Made by a program: the position numbers and the translations under genes. DNA of 64,000 nt from Candidatus Dadabacteria bacterium (lineage in GTDB: Bacteria; Desulfobacterota_D; UBA1144; Nemesobacterales; JADFKM01). The DNA is taken from assembly GCA_022564935.1 (NCBI GenBank), contig JADFKM010000001.1, forward strand, positions 1-64,000. The letters run 5' to 3'. The stretch's first letter is position 1. The number at the start of each line of letters is the position of its first letter. A model generated the notes under the pieces. It searched no databases, was not told the DNA's origin, and saw nothing but the letters and a program-made list of their open reading frames with translations. Below, one piece after another: positions 44,959 through 52,749 of the stretch.

Positions 44959-45177
44959 TTACCTCGGCCTCGCTGCAAACACAAGAAACGCCCCGGCAAG
45001 CGTTATGGTGAGGAGCCACATGAACCAGAGCACGAGGTCTGTGGGGTAGAACTTGCCGCCTATGCTTACCGCCTCTCCCACCGCTCCCACAACTGGTATG
45101 TTGCGGTGGAAATACACGCCGAGGGAGATCATCGCCACGGCGGCCAGCGCGCTTAACGCTCTTTGTATCCAGATCAT
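44959..45177 (-). CDS. Small two-helix membrane protein
   Basis: A 72-residue protein with two hydrophobic helices (SALAAVAMISLGVYF; LVLWFMWLLTITLAGAFLVF) and a short loop with VGGKFYP-like polarity. No family recognised. It ends the minus-strand group that begins with the DUF1326 gene but is separated from it by a terminator. Confidence 0.6.
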   Translation of the reverse strand: MIWIQRALSALAAVAMISLGVYFHRNIPVVGAVGEAVSIGGKFYPTDLVLWFMWLLTITLAGAFLVFAARPR

Positions 45178-45194
45178 AATTTACGTACAGGGGC

Positions 45195-45226
45195 AAAAAG
45201 GGCGGCATCATTAAGGCCGCCCCTTT
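45195..45226 (-). terminator. Intrinsic terminator after the DUF1326 gene
   Basis: On the minus strand GGGCGGC, a 9-base loop and GCCGCCC form a stem, followed by TTTTT (45195-45199). It lies about 40 bases after the DUF1326 stop. Confidence 0.75.
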
Positions 45227-45267
45227 GCATTTACTTTGAGTCGCTATACGTACCCCGGGGTCGTGAA

Positions 45268-45954
45268 TCAGGCTCCGCCGCCGGAAAGCTCGAAAGAGCC
45301 TATCTCGCCGCTTCCAATGTTTACTTCGTCAAGCTTCATGTCTTTGCCGTGGTCGCTGAACGTGCCCACTGCGGTGCCGAGCGAAAGCATCTTTACAGGG
45401 AACGGGTAGACGGGATTGGCAAGCGTAATGGGCGTGTTCGGGTCGTTCCCTATTGCGGGCTGGACGTCAAACTTTCCGAGCTTTCCCATATCGAGGGTGT
45501 GCTTACCGACGGGGCTATCGGGCACATTTATATTCACTTTCCCAATGGATATGCCGAGCTGCTCGCCGAGCATGGAGAAAGGAGGCCCAGAGAGTATTGC
45601 CCTCAGGGCATTGCGCTGTGCCTTGCTGCTGCTCTTATCTATGTAGTAAGCGGTGTAGATCCACTTCTGGTTTTCCCTCGAGCCTGTGAATTCGCCCAGC
45701 ATGCCCCAGGTAACCTCGTCAAGAGAGACGTCTCCATACTTACCTTCGGTAATGTGAAAGCCGCCCACGAACCTGCAATGGTCGTGGTGCGGGTCGAGTC
45801 CGAACAGACACGGGCAGTTGACCCCGCACGTATCGGTTATGACCATCTGCAGCTTCATGCTCCAGGCGGGCATTGCGGGAGCCTCCTGCGCAAAGGCCGT
45901 GGAGACCGGCAGCATGACGGCTACCGTTAAACAAAACGCCAATAACTTCTTCAT
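45268..45954 (-). CDS. Exported DUF1326 protein
   Basis: The 228-residue protein has a clear signal peptide (LLAFCLTVAVMLPVSTAFAQE). The mature DUF1326 domain has CGVNCPCLFGLDPHHDHCRFVGG near its start; the Cys/His cluster suggests metal binding. DUF1326 proteins are widespread and uncharacterised. The ATG follows AGGAGGGG. The 287-base AT-rich upstream spacer shows no gene. It ends at an intrinsic terminator. Confidence 0.85.
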   Translation of the reverse strand: MKKLLAFCLTVAVMLPVSTAFAQEAPAMPAWSMKLQMVITDTCGVNCPCLFGLDPHHDHCRFVGGFHITEGKYGDVSLDEVTWGMLGEFTGSRENQKWIYTAYYIDKSSSKAQRNALRAILSGPPFSMLGEQLGISIGKVNINVPDSPVGKHTLDMGKLGKFDVQPAIGNDPNTPITLANPVYPFPVKMLSLGTAVGTFSDHGKDMKLDEVNIGSGEIGSFELSGGGA

Positions 45955-46241
45955 GTTATAACCCCTCCTTTTTTATAGGTTTTAAATTTGTTGATCCCAA
46001 GCTTAACTGAGATTCATTTCAGTAGCCTAAATATCATATTATTCACACTATGGGGTATTAATCAATGGAAAAATTAATTTGTTATGTGATTATTCGGTTA
46101 TTTATATGAACTTTATGAGAGCGAACAGGCTTTAACGCGGTTCAGTTTCACCATAAGGCCCGGTTTTTGCAAGGTATATTCTATGAAATTGTCAAGGAAC
46201 CGTAAACACGGTAGAATTAATATGCTCGGAGGAGTGCATAT

Positions 46242-46469
46242 ATGAAGAAGAGCCACAAATTTGACCTTGTTTACGACGTTAGAGTGCTTGAGAAGTGCGT
46301 TCGCGAGGGTGTCATCAGCAAAAAGGATTACGGCAAATTCTTAAAATCCCTTGAGGACGTGGAAGACAAAGGGGAGCCTCTTGTGTTAGAAGACGAAACG
46401 GAGGGAGAAGAGGATCTCGAAGCCGCCGCCGAGGGTGAGAGCGCCGAAGAAGAGGAAAAAGAGGAATGA
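46242..46469 (+). CDS. Small acidic protein
   Basis: A 75-residue protein with a conserved-looking N-terminal half (FDLVYDVRVLEKCVREGVIS, KKDYGKFLKSL) and a Glu/Asp-rich tail. It follows a GGAGGAG ribosome site. It overlaps the next gene by four bases, so the two are a unit. Function unknown. Confidence 0.7.
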   Translation: MKKSHKFDLVYDVRVLEKCVREGVISKKDYGKFLKSLEDVEDKGEPLVLEDETEGEEDLEAAAEGESAEEEEKEE

Positions 46470-46684
46470 AGTGGATATACAAAGTTGTTCCGGTTGATGA
46501 CCTATTGTCCGAAGACGACCATGACATTGCCGTTTCGAAAAAAGCCGCTGCCTCCAGGCGTGAGCGTATCGGCAAGGGTGTGGAAGAAAACCTAAATAAT
46601 CTCGGCTCGGAGGGGTGGGAATTTGTGCACGTTATAGGAGACCTGGGTGTGTTCAAGAGGCAAAACGGAAAAGAGGCCTCCTAA
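46466..46684 (+). CDS. DUF4177-like small protein
   Basis: The 72-residue protein begins MKWIYKVVPVDDLL and contains LNNLGSEGWEFVHVIGD, the pattern of DUF4177 domains. It has no signal or membrane helix. It is translationally coupled to the acidic protein before it. Role unknown. Confidence 0.7.
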   Translation: MKWIYKVVPVDDLLSEDDHDIAVSKKAAASRRERIGKGVEENLNNLGSEGWEFVHVIGDLGVFKRQNGKEAS

Positions 46685-46768
46685 GGAATCCTCTGAGGTC
46701 TAGAGTTAGAACCGTTCCACCTCCCACTCGTCGAGCCTGAGTTTGCAGTTAGGGTTTGATTGACGGGT

Positions 46769-47830
46769 ATGAATTCAGCTCCGCTCGGCTCAAAGCTTTT
46801 ATTCCTGCTGTGTTTTTTCTGCATTGCACTGCCGCCCGTTTACGCCTTTTCGCTGACGATGGAAGGACATGGGGTGTCGTCTCTACAAGATAGCAATGCG
46901 CTACGGGCAAGGGAGGATGCCCTGGGCTTTGCGTTGAGCTCGGTCGTCACACAAGCGGCCGAGATGCTTTCCCCCGGCATCGACCCCATCTTTGCTAAAA
47001 GACTTGGCAGCGGGGACGTTAGATCTTACATCAAGAGCTACAGGATTCAGCACGAATATAATTCCGGCACCGAGTACAAGGTCTGGGTCGAGGCCGATGT
47101 AGACACCCTCAAGCTGGGGAGCCGTATACGCGGGGTTTTGACCAGACCATCATATAAGACGGGCAAGCCCACCGTTTCAATAACTGTTTTCAACGATGCG
47201 GCGGTTTCCAAGAGTTTTTCCAGGGCTCAGATAAAAAGGGAGATAGCCGTTACGTTAATCGGCAACGGTTATACGGTCCTGCGCGGCGGCGGCCAGATCC
47301 AGCTTATAGCGCATGTCGGCGTCAAAAAGCAAATGAGCAGGGTCGGAGGGAGTGAAGAGCTCCACCATACCCTGAGCACCGTGCTGATAAAGGCCGTCGG
47401 CGCTAACGGGCAAGATTTAACGCAGGTGAGTGAAAGCGCCTATCTGGTTGGAAAGGATGCGCGTGACATCACATCCGCCTCCCTCAGGAAAGCCGCCAAG
47501 GGAGCTGCCGGGAAGCTCCTCAAAGAGCTTGAGGTCTTGGTGCTGCGCGCCGGTAGCGGGAAGGGGGGTTTCGAGCTCGCCTTTTGGGGGGTCATGAGCT
47601 ACAGGCACTACCGGCAGCTCGATTCGATTCTTTCTAAATCGCTCCTGGGAGTAGACGCCGTTGAGAAGAGGGTATTCAAAAACAGCAGGGTGTCTTTCAT
47701 CGTAGCGCTGAGCGTAGAGCCGGAGGAGTTCGCAAGGGTACTTACGGGCCTCAATATGATTGATTTTTCCCTCATACTGGAAGGCATTCACAAGAACAGG
47801 ATCGATTTCACCCTTATTCCCAAAAGGTAG
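46769..47830 (+). CDS. Exported protein with LPP20/FlgT-like N-terminus
   Basis: A 353-residue protein with a signal peptide (LLFLLCFFCIALPPVYAF). SSLQDSNALRAREDALGFAL resembles the start of LPP20/FlgT-like domains, where a short ARxxAlxxA helix packs on a sheet. A second alpha/beta repeat-like region is near 240-350. The ATG at 46769 is preferred to a TTG at 46760. A periplasmic or outer-membrane role is likely; no specific function. Confidence 0.65.
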   Translation: MNSAPLGSKLLFLLCFFCIALPPVYAFSLTMEGHGVSSLQDSNALRAREDALGFALSSVVTQAAEMLSPGIDPIFAKRLGSGDVRSYIKSYRIQHEYNSGTEYKVWVEADVDTLKLGSRIRGVLTRPSYKTGKPTVSITVFNDAAVSKSFSRAQIKREIAVTLIGNGYTVLRGGGQIQLIAHVGVKKQMSRVGGSEELHHTLSTVLIKAVGANGQDLTQVSESAYLVGKDARDITSASLRKAAKGAAGKLLKELEVLVLRAGSGKGGFELAFWGVMSYRHYRQLDSILSKSLLGVDAVEKRVFKNSRVSFIVALSVEPEEFARVLTGLNMIDFSLILEGIHKNRIDFTLIPKR

Positions 47831-48646
47831 CGGTGGTTGTGTTGAGGGGGCGTGCCCTTTGCCCTGATTTTGATGCTTGTGGGGTGATTAATCTACTTCG
47901 CCGCGTCCATGCTGCTCATTGAATAGGCCGTCCTTTCCCCTTAGGAAATGCCGCAGCGCTCTTCGGTGTGGAACAGATTTTCGAGTTCGTCCTCGAATCC
48001 CTCACGGGTTTAGTCCGGGAAGTTGTTCTCTCGCCTAAAGAGCATAAGCTTCATTTTAGAGTCTGTCTTGGGAATAAATCCGGTCATGAGCTATTTGACC
48101 TCAGAGGACGGGCAAGCCTTTTTCCCATGCCAGCTCAGGATGTAGTCGAGGGTGTTTCCGAAGGGCCTTTTTGTCCCTGAAGCCGCTTCCAGCTCGGCGG
48201 TCAACTCCTTAAGCCTTTCGGCCGAAGCGATTAACAAGCTCAAATCGCACCTTAAGCATCCGCCCAGAGTAGAGTGGCGAGAATCTGCGTCAATATGTAG
48301 TCGGCCTCTTTTGATTTCTCCATTGCCTTGCCGCAGGCCTTCATTTCAGTATGTGAGCAGTTCTGCAGATAGTATTCCGCCGTGTTTAAGCGTGTATTGA
48401 AAAGCACCCGATACAGATGTATTGCACACAGTAAGTGGCGAAGTATTGTAGGAGCCCGGTTTCAGGGGCTGCTTCGTTATGGAGCCGCTCTTTGCTCAAA
48501 TATATCAAATCACACTCGCAGCTTATTGTAAAGGAGGAAAAAAAGTAGGGGGAAGAGCCCTCGGGAAAGCCCTCCCCACTGGGGGGTCATCGACAAACGA
48601 CTTGTTGAGTCAATCGGAGGGATTCTCTCCTCTCATAGTTCTATTC
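47831..48646 (-). pseudogene. Eroded coding region, no intact gene
   Basis: No frame is open for long, yet the minus strand has several coding-like pieces in different frames. One near 48252-48440 reads LNTAEYYLQNCSHTEM and YILTQILATLLWADA. The next reads LIASAERLKELTAELEAASG and DYILSWHGKKACPSSEVK. A last piece, near 47945-48010, reads GFEDELENLFHTEERCGIS. They keep minus-strand order and amino-acid-like composition, as expected of one or two frameshifted genes. No family recognised. Confidence 0.4.
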
Positions 48647-48900
48647 CTATTCTCCGCACTCGATTTCAACCTGTGCGTTTCCTTGTATCTCAAAGTCTTC
48701 TATTGAGCAGGAGGCTCCAGAGACTTCCACTTCGGCGTTGCCCATGACTCTTATGTCCCGTTCTTCACCATCGATGCTGACACTGTCGCTTTCTGCCTGT
48801 GGAGTCGGTGAAAGTGCTGCTTTGAACCCCTATGAGTTTCGGCTCGATGTCGAGGCTCAGGGGGAAGCCCAGTATGAACACCCTCTTTATTAAATATAAG
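48647..48900 (-). pseudogene. Fragment of an exported beta-rich protein
   Basis: From 48829 down to a TAG at 48647 the minus strand reads AESDSVSIDGEERDIRVMGN, then AEVEVSGASCSIEDFEIQGN and AQVEIECGE. These alternating-residue strands with two Cys suggest a small beta-helix-like or DUF3060-like exported domain. Coding-like sequence continues upstream in another frame (LGFPLSLDIEPKLIGVQS). The N-terminus is not intact. Confidence 0.4.
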
Positions 48901-48972
48901 GGTAGCCGGCCGTTGTTATCAACCGTTAAATACCGGTCTTCTTATACTGAAGGGTTTATTCTTCACGGCCCC

Positions 48973-49515
48973 TCACTCTTCGATAAAAAGTGAAACGACA
49001 CAGGCCGTAAGTGCGAGGGCGGCCATAATGGAAAAAATGGCGTTAAAGCCGAATTTCATCGCCAGCAGTCCGCCCAGCGCTGCCGCAATGCCTTCGAATA
49101 TAGACCTGTAGCCGAAGAAGTCTGAATATATCTTCCTTTCCATCCCCTTCTTGAGCGAGGTGGCGATTACCGCGCTCCAGGACGGGGTGATTATGACCTC
49201 TCCGAAGGCAAGCAGGGCTTGGATGCCGAATACGTGAAACGGGCTCGAGGCCATTAGGTAGAGCAGGTAGCAAATGAAGAAGACAAAATACCCCGATGAT
49301 ATCATAAACCTCTTTGAGAGGATGCGCTCCCTTAAGTTGCTGAGCAGAAAATACAGTACCCCCCTGAGGACTGCGTAGATGCCTATGGCGGTGCCAGCGT
49401 CTAATAGCGAGCCTCCTATGTCTTTTATAAAGATCGCATAAATTGGGGCAAACAGGTTTACGCCCGAGTGTAAGAGGATCGAGGAGCCCAGTAGTATCTT
49501 GATGTTCCTGCTCAT
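48973..49515 (-). CDS. Half-size (six-helix) MFS-like membrane protein
   Basis: The 180-residue protein starts like a complete transporter (MSRNIKILLGSSILLHSGVN) and has six helices, half of a normal MFS protein. The loop after helix 2 (RERILSKRF) matches the MFS A-motif position. Six-helix proteins of this type exist as a separate family and may dimerise. Truncation is the alternative, since the DNA beyond the stop is eroded. Confidence 0.65.
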   Translation of the reverse strand: MSRNIKILLGSSILLHSGVNLFAPIYAIFIKDIGGSLLDAGTAIGIYAVLRGVLYFLLSNLRERILSKRFMISSGYFVFFICYLLYLMASSPFHVFGIQALLAFGEVIITPSWSAVIATSLKKGMERKIYSDFFGYRSIFEGIAAALGGLLAMKFGFNAIFSIMAALALTACVVSLFIEE

Positions 49516-49640
49516 CTAAATGAGCCTTGAAGTGTAACATAAATCAAGCTCGCAGCCGGTGGATGTGAGAATGGCATGGCGGGGCTCTCCTTACGGGTAT
49601 GATGTCATCCGCCGTTTAGGGGCATTGCCCTGAGGGGTAC

Positions 49641-49669
49641 TTGCGCATAGCGCCCGCGGTAAATATAAT
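49641..49669 (+). promoter_or_regulatory. Promoter of the next lipoprotein gene
   Basis: TTGCGC (49641-49646), 17 bases, TATAAT (49664-49669), then 10 bases to the ATG at 49680. No ribosome site fits in the remaining leader. Confidence 0.55.
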
Positions 49670-49679
49670 TGTTTATTGT

Positions 49680-50153
49680 ATGAAGAACATATTACTCGCC
49701 GTGGCAGTAGTCCTGATCTTGAGCTTCCTTCCAGGATGCGGCGACGAATTTGAAGATCCGGAGAGGAACTACATTATAAATCTCAAGGTCCTGGTCAGGG
49801 CCATTGAAGGAACCTTTAACGAGCTCGATAAATCAATAGACAACATTTCATCGATGCCGAAAGCTGAGTGCAAGTCGGAGTTCGGGGCCTTTGAAAGGGA
49901 TTTTAAAAGGCTTACCGGCGTGTCCAGCCGCATTGTATCGAAAGCCGAGGAATCGAAGACGATACGAACCCACATCGACGGCGCGCTCAGGTACTCGCTC
50001 GCAGCAAGCACTAGGGCAAGGGCTGCCTGCGACGGGTTGGCTTCTATCGGATTCGGGAGTTCTCGCCCGCTCGACGAGGCCGGGGAGAATATCGAGAAGG
50101 CGCGCGCCGAGCTTGAGTCGGTGGTAACCACCGTTGAAAAACTGAAGCTGTGA
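49680..50153 (+). CDS. Small lipoprotein
   Basis: A 157-residue protein with lipobox FLPGC after a hydrophobic leader (NILLAVAVVLILS). The mature part is helical (SIDNISSMPKAECKSEFGAF; RARAACDGLAS) with two Cys that may pair. No family recognised. The start at 49680 is set by the signal peptide and the adjacent promoter. Confidence 0.7.
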   Translation: MKNILLAVAVVLILSFLPGCGDEFEDPERNYIINLKVLVRAIEGTFNELDKSIDNISSMPKAECKSEFGAFERDFKRLTGVSSRIVSKAEESKTIRTHIDGALRYSLAASTRARAACDGLASIGFGSSRPLDEAGENIEKARAELESVVTTVEKLKL

Positions 50154-50376
50154 GTTCCCCTCATCATGAGGGGTCATTAACGCTCACCAATACTGCGAAT
50201 TACCCCTCCGGTTTTCTTTCAGCTCACTTGTTTGCTGCTTGCGCGTCCCCCGCTCGCCTTATGATTGGGGGAGGTCGGGTTGGATTTTTTTTTGCCGAAT
50301 TAAACTTCAATTTTCCGGTTTCCATAGTAGACTTCTACGTAACGAAACGGGGTGTTGAATGGGCGAATCTGCGTTT

Positions 50377-50607
50377 ATGAAAAAATACCTCCTGATTGCG
50401 CTTTCACTCGCCCTGTATATGTGCCCATCGGGGTTTTGCCTTGCGGCGCAGAGCAAAGGTGACCCGGTCCGGAGCGGCGGCTGCAAGTAGAGGCCCCCCG
50501 AGAAGCTCATCCCGGCTCTGGGGTTTCAGCTCGGCATGTGCCGGGGGGAAGTCAACAAACACCTAAAAAAGCTTGATGACGAGCACCCCTTTGATTTGTC
50601 TTTGTAA
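50377..50607 (+). pseudogene. Small exported protein interrupted by in-frame UAG
   Basis: The frame starts MKKYLLIALSLALYMCPSGF, a good signal peptide, and runs to a TAG at 50488-50490 (codon 38). It continues in the same frame as RPPEKLIPALGFQLGMCRGE and ends at TAA 50605. Without the TAG it would be a 76-residue exported protein with four Cys. The upstream ATG at 50359 would add six residues. Family unknown. It is one of two UAG-interrupted frames in the window. Confidence 0.5.
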
Positions 50608-50629
50608 CGGCGACAAAACCCGATATAAT
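50602..50629 (+). promoter_or_regulatory. Promoter of bolA
   Basis: TTGTAA (50602-50607), 16 bases, TATAAT (50624-50629), then 7 bases to the ATG, so transcription should start at or beside the start codon. Confidence 0.5.
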
Positions 50630-50636
50630 CAACCCT

Positions 50637-50867
50637 ATGGAGCCTGAAGACATCAAGCGTATGATCGAGGACGCCTTCCCGCAGGATACCGTCGAGGTCG
50701 AGGGTGACGGGCAGCACTTCCAGGCCCTTGTAGTTTCCTCACAGTTCGAAGGCAAGGGGCTGCTTGAGCGCCACAAGATGGTGTATGCTGCGCTTGGTGA
50801 GAACATGGCCGAGCGCATCCACGCACTCTCACTCAAGACCCTTACTCCCGAGCAGTGGGAAGGATGA
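50637..50867 (+). CDS. bolA: BolA-family protein
   Basis: A 76-residue BolA/IbaG-type protein. VEVEGDGQHFQALVVSSQFEGKGLLERHKMVY contains the conserved His after the loop and the RHxxVY signature. BolA proteins bind a shared [2Fe-2S] cluster with monothiol glutaredoxins, and a CGFS glutaredoxin follows 190 bases downstream, so the pair probably acts in Fe-S trafficking. Confidence 0.9.
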   Translation: MEPEDIKRMIEDAFPQDTVEVEGDGQHFQALVVSSQFEGKGLLERHKMVYAALGENMAERIHALSLKTLTPEQWEG

Positions 50868-51056
50868 AGCAGGCTGTGCCGTCTAAGCGGGCCTGCTCCA
50901 TGCTCGAAACATTCCCTTAGCGGCGGCCGCCTCCGCAGCAGCCGCTTTTTATACACCCGCCTAAATGTTCGTCATTAAAAAGCAGATTGCGATTTGGGTC
51001 TAAGCGTTGTAATATACTTAGGTAAGCGAAATATATTAGTCTAAGGGGGAACCGTC

Positions 51057-51380
51057 ATGTCTGAAGATATAGTGAGCAAGATTCAGTCACAAATAAACGA
51101 AAACGACATCATCATCTACATGAAAGGCACCCCGGAGATGCCACAGTGCGGCTTCTCCGCCCAGACGGTCGGCCTGTTCAAGTCGTACGGCGTGCCCTTC
51201 ACCTCGGTCGATGTCCTCGAAGACCCCGAAATAAGGCAGTCCATAAAGGAGTTCTCCAACTGGCCCACCATCCCGCAGGTCTACATAAAGGGGCAGTTCG
51301 TAGGCGGCTGCGACATTTGCAACGAGATGCACGCAAGCGGCGAGCTTGAAAAGATGGCGAAGAGCGCAGTAGCGGGCTGA
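51057..51380 (+). CDS. grxD: Monothiol glutaredoxin (CGFS type)
   Basis: The 107-residue protein has the CGFS active site in MPQCGFSAQTVGLF, followed by WPTIPQVYIKGQFVGGCDI, the glutathione and cluster-binding residues. It likely holds a [2Fe-2S] cluster with glutathione and BolA. A GGGGGA precedes the ATG. Its presence implies glutathione or a similar thiol. Confidence 0.95.
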   Translation: MSEDIVSKIQSQINENDIIIYMKGTPEMPQCGFSAQTVGLFKSYGVPFTSVDVLEDPEIRQSIKEFSNWPTIPQVYIKGQFVGGCDICNEMHASGELEKMAKSAVAG

Positions 51381-51446
51381 AGCAGCGCTGCGTAGAAGCT
51401 CATAGCCCGCTTCGAAGTGGGACGGTCTGATGATGGAGCGTGGGCT

Positions 51447-51764
51447 TTAGAGGTCGGTTTCTGTTATTTCGAACTTTGTCCTTAGAAACATTATCAGCTC
51501 GGTAAGAGCTTCTCTCATAGACAACGTTAGTGCGGTCTTTCCGTACCTTCCCTCTACCACGTAATCGAAATCCGCCGTCACGTGGTACTCGGATAGATCC
51601 TCTCCCGCGATGGTAGTCGAATCGCTGAGGATCTGATGGTATTGCGTTACAAGCTTATCGGAAACGGGAGCGGAATCCTCTGAGGGGAGTGAGTACCGCA
51701 TCGCCTTAAGCTCCGCGTACCGCACCTTCAATTCGTTCCTCTGTTCTTCAGTCAGCTCCGCCAT
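51447..51764 (-). CDS. Stand-alone N-terminal domain paralog of the Ymh-like gene
   Basis: The 105-residue protein begins MAELTEEQRNELKVRYAELK and continues with SDKLVTQYHQIL and REALTELIMFLRTKFE. Over its whole length it aligns with the first 100 residues of the next gene (MAELSEEQHKKLKIIFAQLR ... RQLIALINIEFE), which adds a further domain. It has no membrane part or enzyme motif. A 16-base promoter block is shared with the paralog. An adaptor or antidote role toward the larger protein is a guess. Confidence 0.7.
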   Translation of the reverse strand: MAELTEEQRNELKVRYAELKAMRYSLPSEDSAPVSDKLVTQYHQILSDSTTIAGEDLSEYHVTADFDYVVEGRYGKTALTLSMREALTELIMFLRTKFEITETDL

Positions 51765-51820
51765 GGTTAGCCCCCTGCATAATGCTTTACATCGGTTATC
51801 TATATTGAGTTCCCGCTTCG

Positions 51821-51836
51821 AATCTATAATAGCATA
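51821..51836 (-). promoter_or_regulatory. Extended -10 promoter, shared block copy 1
   Basis: On the minus strand it reads TATGCTATTATAGATT: an extended -10 (TGCTATTAT), 57 bases before the ATG at 51764. The 16 bases are identical to 52658-52673. Confidence 0.55.
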
Positions 51837-51880
51837 GAAGATGTGAAAACAGAGTAAAAGTGTGTCAGAATTTTATCGTC

Positions 51881-52603
51881 TTATTTACTTTCCCTCACCT
51901 TAGTTTCATTCAAAATATCCAGTAGTATGTCAATAAAAGCCAGTATTTTCATTGCATCCTCTCTGGAAAACTGGTCTGAGAGCTTGTGATGGGTTTCGCC
52001 TCTAAAACTTAACATCGTACCCCTATAAAGCTGGTAAAAACCTTCTTGTTCGGATGGGGTACCATCTATAACTAGTAAGCCCCTTGTATTATGAAGAACT
52101 GTGTTAACTAATTTTACTCCCACCTCTGTTAAGTCAGGGTCTGCTAAATTTCTAATTCTGTGTTCTAATATGGTGGTTGCTTCTCGTATTACTCTGTCAA
52201 AATTTTCTTGGGCTGATAAAAGGTCGATGCATCTTTCCTTTAACTCATTATCCTTGATTATCTTAATGATATTTCCTATTCCAACAATTGGTTTACTTTC
52301 TACTGATTCGAATTCTATGTTAATCAGTGCAATTAGTTGTCTAAGAATCGATTTAAATGATAGATTAAAATAACGTCTAACAAGTTTTCTTCCAGTGGTG
52401 TATTCAGCATCTGGTTTAATTTTGAATTGTGAGAAATCTTTCTCAGATACACTTTCCAAATCTTTAAGAAGTCTAAAATAGCTATTAACGATTTGGTTAG
52501 ATACCATTTCGGTTTCTTTTTGGGGCAGTGTGTCATCTATTGCTCTTAGCTGAGCAAATATAATTTTTAATTTTTTGTGCTGCTCTTCAGACAACTCTGC
52601 CAT
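51881..52603 (-). CDS. Ymh (TIGR02391)-like protein with paralogous N-terminal domain
   Basis: The 240-residue protein has two parts. Residues 1-100 are the domain seen alone in the neighbouring gene. Residues 130-235 resemble the Ymh/TIGR02391 family: NFDRVIREATTILEHRIRNL, then PSEQEGFYQLYRGTMLSFRG, ETHHKLS and DAMKILAFIDILLDIL. In that family RNPxxH forms an RxxxxH motif like that of HEPN ribonucleases; here RGETHH keeps R and H. Family members occur in mobile and phage-defence contexts. The DNA is AT-rich, unlike the smaller paralog, so the pair is of mixed origin. Ribonuclease activity is inference. Confidence 0.65.
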   Translation of the reverse strand: MAELSEEQHKKLKIIFAQLRAIDDTLPQKETEMVSNQIVNSYFRLLKDLESVSEKDFSQFKIKPDAEYTTGRKLVRRYFNLSFKSILRQLIALINIEFESVESKPIVGIGNIIKIIKDNELKERCIDLLSAQENFDRVIREATTILEHRIRNLADPDLTEVGVKLVNTVLHNTRGLLVIDGTPSEQEGFYQLYRGTMLSFRGETHHKLSDQFSREDAMKILAFIDILLDILNETKVRESK

Positions 52604-52657
52604 TGCAAAACCCCTTCTTACAAATTAAGTCAGTTGCGCATATGCGCTCCTACTACA

Positions 52658-52673
52658 AATCTATAATAGCATA
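52658..52673 (-). promoter_or_regulatory. Extended -10 promoter, shared block copy 2
   Basis: Identical 16-base block, 55 bases before the ATG at 52603. The near-equal distance to the start in both copies suggests a duplicated promoter and common control. Confidence 0.55.
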
Positions 52674-52749
52674 AAGTGCTACCATGTTTGAATAGTCCGT
52701 GGAAAGAAAGAGTGAGTAAGCGGGGTGAGAGAATTCGTCCCGGATTGAC

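Noticed and set aside
45163-45930. 255-codon plus-strand frame opposite the DUF1326 gene
   Set aside because: The minus strand has a signal peptide, the DUF1326 Cys cluster and a terminator; the plus frame has nothing.
48252-48440. Peptide fragment considered as a phage terminase small subunit
   Set aside because: The similarity was limited to a helical, charged composition; the family's conserved asparagine/glycine motifs are absent.
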